Of a stretch of DNA of 8,232 bases, positions 1 through 4,662 are shown piece after piece. Both the position numbers and the translations under genes were made by a program. Position 1 is the first letter of the stretch. Every line of letters starts with the position of its first letter. The DNA lies in the NCBI GenBank assembly GCA_002363695.1, contig DEWO01000062.1:1-8232 (forward strand). Reading direction: 5' to 3'. This stretch comes from Prevotella sp. UBA3208 (lineage in GTDB: Bacteria; Bacteroidota; Bacteroidia; Bacteroidales; Bacteroidaceae). Under the pieces are notes generated by a model. That model did not search any database. It was given only the letters and a program-made list of their open reading frames with translations, and was not told where the DNA came from.

Positions 1-357
1 TATTCTGTCCTCTGTGATAGACTCACACTTAGGACTTCGCAGCAGATAGATTAACACTCTTCGTTGATGCTTAGGTCAAAGCCTCTCGACCTTACGGGGT
101 AAGGGGAAGGTGTCTGCATACAAGTCATGTCAAGCGTTTCTAAGCCCAAAATCAGACAGAATCGGCGCAATCAAGAGTAAAATCAGACAATCGATAATTA
201 TTTGCGGATTTTAGGTAGCGATAAAATAGGTTAAAACCAACATATTTCCATATGTAAGCAAGGAATGTATATTGATTTTGCCGGACAGGTCTTTTCGCAC
301 TCGCCTCTTTTTTGATAATTTATCGTAAATTGTAGTGGGTGTATCAAAAATTATTCG
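1..357. other. Gene-free left end with nested inverted repeats
   Basis: No reading frame here looks like a real protein. The first 145 bases contain three pairings. GTCCT (7-11) pairs with AGGAC (31-35) around TGTGA (13-17) and TCACA (23-27). CCTTAC (90-95) pairs with GTAAGG (99-104) over a GGG loop. GCTTAG (69-74) pairs with CTAAGC (140-145) and encloses the previous hairpin. This could be the end of a structured RNA gene on either strand, or part of a dispersed repeat; it does not show the conserved motifs of tmRNA, RNase P RNA, SRP RNA or 5S rRNA that I know. From about 195 the sequence turns AT-rich, with small hairpins at 240-255 (ACATAT/ATATGT, loop TTCC) and 314-324 (GATAATTTATC), and runs into the promoter of the next gene. 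Confidence 0.35.
148..193. repeat. Short direct repeat AAAATCAGACA
   Basis: AAAATCAGACA occurs at 148-158 and again at 179-189, a 31-base offset. In both copies ATCG follows, after two extra bases (GA) in the first copy and directly in the second. It may be a duplication scar or a pair of binding sites, or chance in AT-rich DNA. It lies too far upstream of the -7 box at 358 to be a core promoter element. Confidence 0.4.
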
Positions 358-365
358 TATCTTTG
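358..365 (+). promoter_or_regulatory. Bacteroidetes -7 promoter box for the DUF4254 gene
   Basis: TATCTTTG, followed by CA, matches the Bacteroidetes primary sigma factor -7 consensus TAnnTTTG. There is no clean TTTG 19-21 bases upstream; the nearest partial match is GTG at 335-337. Transcription would start a few bases downstream, leaving a leader of roughly 25 bases before the ATG at 395. Confidence 0.7.
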
Positions 366-394
366 CACCAAACTAAAAAAACGATATACGCAAT

Positions 395-997
395 ATGGCT
401 TTTACTGAACTGGCAAACAAAATCTTTCTGCAGGCTATCCGTGACTATCACCTGAAGGATGACGTGGACACAGAAATCAACAATCCCTACGAGCGCAACA
501 GCATTGAGCACAATCTCTATCTGAAGTGCTGGATAGACACGGTTCAGTGGCATCTGGAGGACATCATCCGCGACCCGCACATAGACCCTGTGGAGGCGCT
601 GGGGCTGAAGCGTCGCATTGACCGCTCGAACCAGGACCGCACGGACTTGGTGGAGGAGATAGACGGCTACTTCCGCACAACATATAGCGAGGTGACGCCC
701 CTGCCCGATGCGCGGCTGAACACGGAGAGCCCGGCGTGGGCTGTTGACCGTCTGAGTATTCTGGCGCTGAAGATATGGCACATGCAGGAGCAGACGGAGC
801 GCAAGGACGTCGACGCTGAGCACATTGCCCGTTGTCAGGCCAAGCTCAATGTGCTGCGCGAACAGCAGGGGGACCTCTCGACGGCTATTGACCAGCTGCT
901 GGAGGATATTGAGGCTGGACGCAAGTACATGAAGGTCTATCGCCAGATGAAGATGTATAACGACCCGAGCACGAACCCGATACTTTATAAAAAATAA
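395..997 (+). CDS. DUF4254 domain-containing protein
   Basis: A 200-residue soluble protein with no signal peptide or membrane segment, rich in charged and probably helical sequence. I recognise it as the DUF4254 family, which has no established biochemical function. Recognisable blocks are HNLYLKCWIDTVQWHLED around residues 38-55 and LKRRIDRSNQDRTDLVEEID around 70-89, with Trp and Cys set among acidic and basic residues. The ATG start follows a -7 box by 29 bases with no in-frame alternative nearby. The gene is followed after 12 bases by a GT9 glycosyltransferase, so the two are almost certainly co-transcribed. DUF4254 genes are often found beside GT9 genes in Bacteroidetes, which suggests a partner role in lipopolysaccharide or other surface glycan assembly; that role is inference. 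The family call is from memory of its sequence pattern. Confidence 0.85.
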   Translation: MAFTELANKIFLQAIRDYHLKDDVDTEINNPYERNSIEHNLYLKCWIDTVQWHLEDIIRDPHIDPVEALGLKRRIDRSNQDRTDLVEEIDGYFRTTYSEVTPLPDARLNTESPAWAVDRLSILALKIWHMQEQTERKDVDAEHIARCQAKLNVLREQQGDLSTAIDQLLEDIEAGRKYMKVYRQMKMYNDPSTNPILYKK

Positions 998-1009
998 GGT
1001 AAAAACAAG

Positions 1010-2059
1010 GTGAAGAAAGAGCATATACTTGTAATCCGCTTCTCGGCTCTGGGCGATGTGGCTATGACGGTGCCGGTGGTGTGGTCGCTGGCTCGTCAGT
1101 ATCCGGATGTGCGCATCACGGTGCTTAGCCGCGTCTCCTCGCGACCCTTGTTCGAAGAGCTGGCTCCCAACGTGGGCTTCATGGGTGCAGACCTGAAGTG
1201 CGAATATCGTGGCATCAGGGGGCTGAACACGCTCTTTCGCCGACTGACGGCCAAGCAGTTTACTGCCATTGCTGACCTGCACAACGTGCTGCGCTCGGAG
1301 TTCCTGCGCCTACGCTTCAACATGGGTGACTATCGGGTGGCTCATATCAACAAGCACCGGAAGGACAGGCGGCGCCTGACTTCGAAGAGGAACAAGCTGC
1401 TCGTACAGCAGCCTACGTCATTCGAGAACTATCTGGAGGTCTTCGAGCGTCTGGGATTTCCCGTGAAGATGGACTTCAAGAGCATCTTCCCGCCCGAAGG
1501 CGGCAACCTGGGTCTGCTTCCGCCGCCTGTCAACTTCAAGAACGCTGACGAGCAGTGGATAGGCATAGCACCCTTTGCCGCCCACAGGGGCAAGGTTTAT
1601 CCGCCTGAGTTGACGGAGCAGGTCATCAAGCAACTGATAGACGAGCACCCACATGCCCGCATCTTCCTCTTCGGACGAGGCGAGCCGGAGGAGCAATGGT
1701 TCAGCCAGTGGTGTGGGCGCTACTGGATGTGTACCAACGCGGGCGAGTATGCCAAGTCGATGTACCAGGAGCTCATCCTGATGAGCCACCTCGACGTGAT
1801 GCTCTCTATGGACTCTGCCAATATGCATCTGGCTTCGCTGACCGGCATTCCTGTGGTGAGCGTCTGGGGTGCCACCCACCCCTATGCGGGTTTTCTGGGT
1901 TGGGGACAGTCTCTGGACAACGCTATCCAGACGGATCTTGGCTGCCGGCCTTGCAGCATCTTCGGACAGAAGAGGTGCCGGCGCGGCGACTATGCCTGCC
2001 TCTATGGCATCAAGCCTGTGACGATAGTGGAGAAAATCAATTCTTTCATTGAGAAATAA
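1010..2059 (+). CDS. Glycosyltransferase family 9 (heptosyltransferase-like)
   Basis: A 349-residue enzyme of the ADP-heptose:LPS heptosyltransferase family (GT9, GT-B fold), expected to add a sugar to lipid A-core or a related surface glycan at the inner face of the cytoplasmic membrane. The N terminus (ILVIRFSALGDVAMTVPVV, about residues 6-24) is the classic GT9 opening with the glycine-containing loop. The C-terminal Rossmann half carries MDSANMHLASLTGIPVVSVW (267-286), the usual nucleotide-sugar site, followed by GATHP (287-291). Four cysteines at 312, 315, 323 and 330 form a C-x2-C-x7-C-x6-C cluster; I believe this is common in Bacteroidetes GT9 proteins, and it could bind metal. Translation begins at GTG, 12 bases after the DUF4254 stop, because MKKEHILVIRF aligns with family starts and no upstream ATG fits. 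It lacks a promoter of its own. The sugar donor and acceptor cannot be read from sequence. Confidence 0.9.
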   Translation: MKKEHILVIRFSALGDVAMTVPVVWSLARQYPDVRITVLSRVSSRPLFEELAPNVGFMGADLKCEYRGIRGLNTLFRRLTAKQFTAIADLHNVLRSEFLRLRFNMGDYRVAHINKHRKDRRRLTSKRNKLLVQQPTSFENYLEVFERLGFPVKMDFKSIFPPEGGNLGLLPPPVNFKNADEQWIGIAPFAAHRGKVYPPELTEQVIKQLIDEHPHARIFLFGRGEPEEQWFSQWCGRYWMCTNAGEYAKSMYQELILMSHLDVMLSMDSANMHLASLTGIPVVSVWGATHPYAGFLGWGQSLDNAIQTDLGCRPCSIFGQKRCRRGDYACLYGIKPVTIVEKINSFIEK

Positions 2060-2094
2060 ATACTTTATATTACTAACTAAACACTTGTAAGATT

Positions 2095-2256
2095 ATGAAA
2101 AAGTACATTTGCGACACTTGTGGTTACGTGTATGACCCAGAAGTAGGCGATCCTGACAGCGGCATCGCTCCCGGCACTGCCTTCGAAGACATTCCTGAGG
2201 ACTGGGTATGCCCCGTCTGCGGCGTAGGCAAGGACGACTTCTCCGTAGAGGAGTAG
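2095..2256 (+). CDS. Rubredoxin
   Basis: A 53-residue protein, the normal size for rubredoxin. It binds one iron through four cysteines in two CxxC knuckles and carries single electrons in the cytoplasm, in anaerobes often to oxygen- or peroxide-reducing enzymes. The ligands are visible as Cys6-x2-Cys9 ([11 protein letters not shown]) and Cys39-x2-Cys42 ([11 protein letters not shown]). The family's [15 protein letters not shown] core is intact ([15 protein letters not shown], residues 26-40), so it should be functional. The ATG lies 35 bases after the GT9 stop. The gap holds no clear TAnnTTTG box, only a weak TACTTTAT at 2061-2068, so it may be read through from the upstream pair. It ends in a strong terminator 18 bases after its stop codon. 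The redox partner is not in this window. Confidence 0.97.
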   Translation: MKKYICDTCGYVYDPEVGDPDSGIAPGTAFEDIPEDWVCPVCGVGKDDFSVEE

Positions 2257-2273
2257 GAGTTTAAGAACAAAGC

Positions 2274-2309
2274 AGAAGCGGAACCCCAATGAGTTCCGCT
2301 TCTTTTTTT
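2274..2309 (+). terminator. Intrinsic terminator after rubredoxin
   Basis: A perfect 10-bp stem, GAAGCGGAAC (2275-2284) with GTTCCGCTTC (2293-2302), closes an 8-base loop and is followed by seven T residues (2303-2309). An extra A-T pair (2274/2303) is possible. This is a textbook Rho-independent terminator for the DUF4254-GT9-rubredoxin unit. Confidence 0.93.
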
Positions 2310-2531
2310 GTCTATCCGCCGCTTGACCACTCAGTCGCCAAGGATCGCCCTCAATGGTCGCTGACAGGGGCTATAGGGGTAGCGTATGACGTACTGCCCC
2401 AACTGGGCATTTATCTAGAACCTGGCGTACGCTACTATCTTGACAATGGCAGCCAAGTGCAGAACTTCTTCAAGGACCAGCCCTTCAGCTGGAGCCTCCA
2501 ATTTGGCGTACGACTGAATATCGGCAAATGA
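2310..2531 (+). pseudogene. C-terminal remnant of an outer membrane beta-barrel protein
   Basis: About 73 open codons resemble the C-terminal strands of the Bacteroidales outer membrane beta-barrel (porin-like) proteins usually found near sigma/anti-sigma pairs. The recognisable stretches are WSLTGAIGVAYDVLPQLGIY, LEPGVRYYLDNGSQVQNFFK, then FSWSLQFGVRLNIGK before the stop. Alternating hydrophobic residues and the EPGV-YY-DNGS core are typical. The signal peptide and most of the barrel are missing. The only in-frame ATG (2289) sits in the loop of the rubredoxin terminator hairpin, so the frame has no credible start or promoter. The simplest reading is a deletion that removed the front of the gene and left its tail against the terminator. 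An alternative is a real small protein using an unusual start, which I consider unlikely. Confidence 0.75.
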
Positions 2532-2537
2532 TAATTA

Positions 2538-2555
2538 ATCCAAATTAATTTGGAT
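2538..2555. promoter_or_regulatory. Perfect 18-bp palindrome over the ychF -33 box
   Basis: ATCCAAATTAATTTGGAT is a perfect palindrome, and its right half contains the TTTG that serves as the -33 element for ychF. No loop and no T-run follow, so it is not an intrinsic terminator. Its position suits a dimeric regulator's operator, but AT-rich palindromes can arise by chance. Confidence 0.45.
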
Positions 2556-2580
2556 ATTAGCCTAATTTGCGCTACCTTTG
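2549..2580 (+). promoter_or_regulatory. Bacteroidetes promoter for ychF (-33 and -7)
   Basis: TTTG (2549-2552) and TACCTTTG (2573-2580) are separated by exactly 20 bases, as expected for the Bacteroidetes primary sigma factor. The start site should fall a few bases beyond 2580, giving a leader of roughly 20 bases before the ATG at 2609. It probably also transcribes lgt. Confidence 0.85.
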
Positions 2581-2587
2581 CACCCAA

Positions 2588-2601
2588 TATAAACGTTTAT
2601 A
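2588..2601. promoter_or_regulatory. 14-bp palindrome in the ychF leader
   Basis: TATAAACGTTTATA is a perfect palindrome just after the predicted transcription start and 7 bases before the ychF ATG. With no loop it would be a poor RNA hairpin, so a DNA-binding site is the more natural reading. It pairs in arrangement with the palindrome at 2538-2555 on the other side of the promoter. Confidence 0.35.
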
Positions 2602-2608
2602 AGAAAAG

Positions 2609-3709
2609 ATGTCATTAAAATGTGGTATTGTAGGACTGCCCAATGTGGGTAAGTCTACTTTGTTTAACTGCCTGTCAAGTGCTAAGGCACAGGCAGCCAA
2701 TTTCCCTTTTTGTACGATAGAACCTAACGTGGGTGTCATCACTGTTCCTGACGAGCGACTGACCAAACTGGCCGAGCTGGTACACCCTGGACGCATTGTG
2801 CCTGCCACTTGCGAAATCGTAGATATTGCAGGTCTGGTGAAGGGTGCCTCGAAGGGCGAGGGTCTGGGTAACAAGTTCTTAGGAAACATTCGCGAGACGG
2901 ATGCCATCATCCACGTGCTTCGCTGCTTCGAGGACGAGAACATCACCCATGTGGACGGAACGATAGACCCTATCCGCGACAAGGAAATCATTGATACGGA
3001 ACTGCAGCTGAAGGACCTGGAGACCATCGAGAGCCGACTGGCCAAGACGGAGAAGGCTGCTACTGCCGGCAACAAGGAGGCTAAGGTGGAGGTGACCGTG
3101 CTGAAAGCCTATAAGGAGGTGCTGGAGCAGGGCAAGAATGCCCGTATCGTGGACTTCGAGTCGAAGGAGGAGCAGGACTGCGCCCGCAATCTGTTCCTGC
3201 TGACTGCCAAGCCCGTGCTGTATGTCTGCAACGTAGGCGAGGCTGATGCCAAGAGCGGCAACGACTTCACCAGAAAGGTAGAGGCACTGGCCAAGGAGGA
3301 AGGTGCCGAGTCGATGGTGATTGCTGCCAAGACGGAAGAGGACATTGCCGAACTGGAGTCGTACGAGGACAAGCAGCTGTTCCTGGAAGAGCTGGGTCTG
3401 GAGGAGAGTGGTGTCAACCGCCTCATCAAGAAGGCTTACGCCCTGCTGAACCTGGAGACGTTCATCACTGCTGGCGAGATGGAGGTGAAGGCGTGGACGT
3501 ACAAGAAGGGCTGGAAGGCTCCTCAGTGTGCCGGTGTCATCCATACCGATTTCGAGAAAGGCTTCATCCGCGCTGAGGTCATCAAGTACGACGACTACAT
3601 CCAGTACGGCTCCGAGGCTGCTGTCCGCGAGGCAGGCAAGATGGGCATTGAGGGCAAGGAGTACGTTGTCCAGGACGGCGACATCATGCACTTCCGATTC
3701 AATGTTTAG
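2609..3709 (+). CDS. ychF: Redox-regulated P-loop ATPase YchF/OLA1
   Basis: A 366-residue member of the Obg-related TRAFAC family, matching the usual ~363 residues. YchF binds and hydrolyses ATP in preference to GTP, associates with ribosomes, and is linked to the oxidative stress response. The motifs are in order: Walker A GLPNVGKST (9-17), the switch region NFPFCTIEPNVGV (31-43), the DxxG motif DIAGL (72-76), and NVGE (208-211) in place of the guanine-specific NKxD. That NxxE form is what gives the family its ATP specificity. The middle (about 120-170) is a charged helical hairpin, and the C-terminal ~85 residues form the TGS domain, ending IMHFRFNV as usual. The ATG follows its own promoter. 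lgt lies 70 bases downstream on the same strand. Everything needed for activity appears intact. Confidence 0.97.
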   Translation: MSLKCGIVGLPNVGKSTLFNCLSSAKAQAANFPFCTIEPNVGVITVPDERLTKLAELVHPGRIVPATCEIVDIAGLVKGASKGEGLGNKFLGNIRETDAIIHVLRCFEDENITHVDGTIDPIRDKEIIDTELQLKDLETIESRLAKTEKAATAGNKEAKVEVTVLKAYKEVLEQGKNARIVDFESKEEQDCARNLFLLTAKPVLYVCNVGEADAKSGNDFTRKVEALAKEEGAESMVIAAKTEEDIAELESYEDKQLFLEELGLEESGVNRLIKKAYALLNLETFITAGEMEVKAWTYKKGWKAPQCAGVIHTDFEKGFIRAEVIKYDDYIQYGSEAAVREAGKMGIEGKEYVVQDGDIMHFRFNV

Positions 3710-3719
3710 ACCATCTGGT

Positions 3720-3764
3720 AAGACTAGTATAACTAGTAAAACTAGTAAGACTAGATAAACTAGA
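3720..3764. repeat. Five tandem 9-base ACTAG repeats
   Basis: Five 9-base units run head to tail with no gaps: AAGACTAGT (3720-3728), ATAACTAGT (3729-3737), AAAACTAGT (3738-3746), AAGACTAGA (3747-3755) and TAAACTAGA (3756-3764). The ACTAG core is invariant, and the first three bases of each unit vary. The array fills most of the 70-base gap between ychF and lgt. It cannot form a strong hairpin with a T-run, so it is not a normal terminator. It may be a slippage-prone spacer, a small repeat family, or iterated binding sites. Confidence 0.85.
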
Positions 3765-3779
3765 AAAAAAGAAAGAACT

Positions 3780-4592
3780 ATGACTGAGTTTCTCTTTATC
3801 ACTTGGAATCCGAACGAGGGTTTTGGGCCTTTCCGATGGTACGGATTGTGCTGGCTGATAGGGTTGGCACTGGCCTACTTTGTAGTCAAGCGCTTGTATA
3901 AGGAACAGCACATCAAGGACGAGTTGTTCGACCCTCTGTTCCTCTACTGCTTCATCGGCATCCTGTTGGGTGCCCGTCTGGGGCATTGCATCTTCTATGA
4001 GCCTGACTACTTCCTGACCTCAGGAAAAGGATTTGTTGAGATGTTCCTGCCCATCCGATTCCTGGCAGAAGGAGGCTGGAAGTATGTGGGCTATCAGGGC
4101 CTCGCCTCGCACGGAGGCACATTAGGACTTATCATTGCCCTGTGGATGTATGTTCGCAAGACGAAGCTCAGCATCTGGCGCATACTGGACAATATCGCCA
4201 TTGCCACAGGTACCACAGCCTGCTTCATCCGATTAGGCAACCTGATGAACTCAGAGATTATCGGCAAGGTGACGGACGTCCCCTGGGCGTTTATCTTCGA
4301 GCGTGTCGACCTGATGCCTCGCCACCCAGGACAGCTGTACGAGGCTATTGCCTATGGCATCCTGTTCTTTCTGATGTGGTGGCTGCACAAGAAGTTGCCT
4401 GAGAAGATAGGCACAGGCTGGTACTTCGGCTTCTGCCTGACCTACATCTTCACGTTCCGTTTCTTCATCGAGTACACCAAGGAGATTCAGGAAGCCTTCG
4501 AGGCCTCGCTGCCCATCGACATGGGACAGATACTGTCTATTCCCTTCGTCATTATTGGTGTGGCCTGTATGATAAGAGCCAAGAAACAATAA
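3780..4592 (+). CDS. lgt: Prolipoprotein diacylglyceryl transferase
   Basis: A 270-residue integral membrane enzyme that moves diacylglycerol from phosphatidylglycerol to the lipobox cysteine of prolipoproteins, the first step of lipoprotein maturation in the cytoplasmic membrane. Visible signatures are GARLGH (64-69), SHGGTLG (110-116) with the essential His111, the Lgt signature RLGNLMNSE (151-159) and RHPGQLYE (181-188). Hydrophobic segments at about 20-36, 52-70, 108-124, 136-150, 189-202, 214-232 and 250-265 fit the seven-helix topology. The ATG at 3780 gives the expected short N terminus before helix one. It probably shares the ychF promoter. At the 3' end a 17-base duplication (4572-4605) covers the last codons and supplies the present stop. 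Nothing essential is lost. Confidence 0.97.
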   Translation: MTEFLFITWNPNEGFGPFRWYGLCWLIGLALAYFVVKRLYKEQHIKDELFDPLFLYCFIGILLGARLGHCIFYEPDYFLTSGKGFVEMFLPIRFLAEGGWKYVGYQGLASHGGTLGLIIALWMYVRKTKLSIWRILDNIAIATGTTACFIRLGNLMNSEIIGKVTDVPWAFIFERVDLMPRHPGQLYEAIAYGILFFLMWWLHKKLPEKIGTGWYFGFCLTYIFTFRFFIEYTKEIQEAFEASLPIDMGQILSIPFVIIGVACMIRAKKQ

Positions 4593-4605
4593 GAGCCAAG
4601 TAACA
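4572..4605 (+). repeat. 17-base tandem duplication across the lgt stop codon
   Basis: ATAAGAGCCAAGAAACA (4572-4588) is followed directly by ATAAGAGCCAAGTAACA (4589-4605), identical at 16 of 17 positions. The first copy encodes the last lgt residues I-R-A-K-K plus the first two bases of the Gln codon. The TAA stop at 4590-4592 lies in the second copy. A single copy of the second type read in the lgt frame would give I-R-A-K then TAA. Confidence 0.8.
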
Positions 4606-4608
4606 AAA

Positions 4609-4646
4609 AATAAGTGCCACTTATTGCGCGATAAGTGGCACTTATT
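4609..4646. terminator. Bidirectional terminator between lgt and mutS
   Basis: Perfect 16-bp arms, AATAAGTGCCACTTAT (4609-4624) and ATAAGTGGCACTTATT (4631-4646), enclose a TGCGCG loop. Read on the minus strand, the hairpin runs into TTTTTTGTT, a good U-tract for ending mutS. On the plus strand only the weaker TTATTCTAT follows for lgt. Each arm is itself nearly palindromic (ATAAGT-GCC-ACTTAT), so two small hairpins are an alternative fold. Its place between two converging genes fits a shared terminator. Confidence 0.85.
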
Positions 4647-4662
4647 CTATGATAACCGGCCC

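Noticed and set aside
1..54. Possible C-terminal codons of a protein entering from the left edge
   Set aside because: The 17 codons before the TAA at 52-54 match no family I recognise and overlap paired arms of a hairpin; too little to support a gene.
51..128. 25-codon minus-strand frame in the left gene-free region
   Set aside because: It is too short, has no promoter or visible ribosome binding context, and runs through a stable hairpin (90-104).
344..1282. Minus-strand open frame opposite the DUF4254 and GT9 genes
   Set aside because: It overlaps two recognised genes in antisense and extends over their promoter, with no recognisable domain.
2077..2289. Minus-strand open frames opposite rubredoxin
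   Set aside because: They are antisense to a clearly functional rubredoxin and pass through its terminator.
2879..3802. Long open frame on the minus strand opposite ychF (about 307 codons)
   Set aside because: It is a leucine- and valine-rich antisense shadow of ychF. The plus-strand protein has all family motifs, and the antisense product matches nothing I know.
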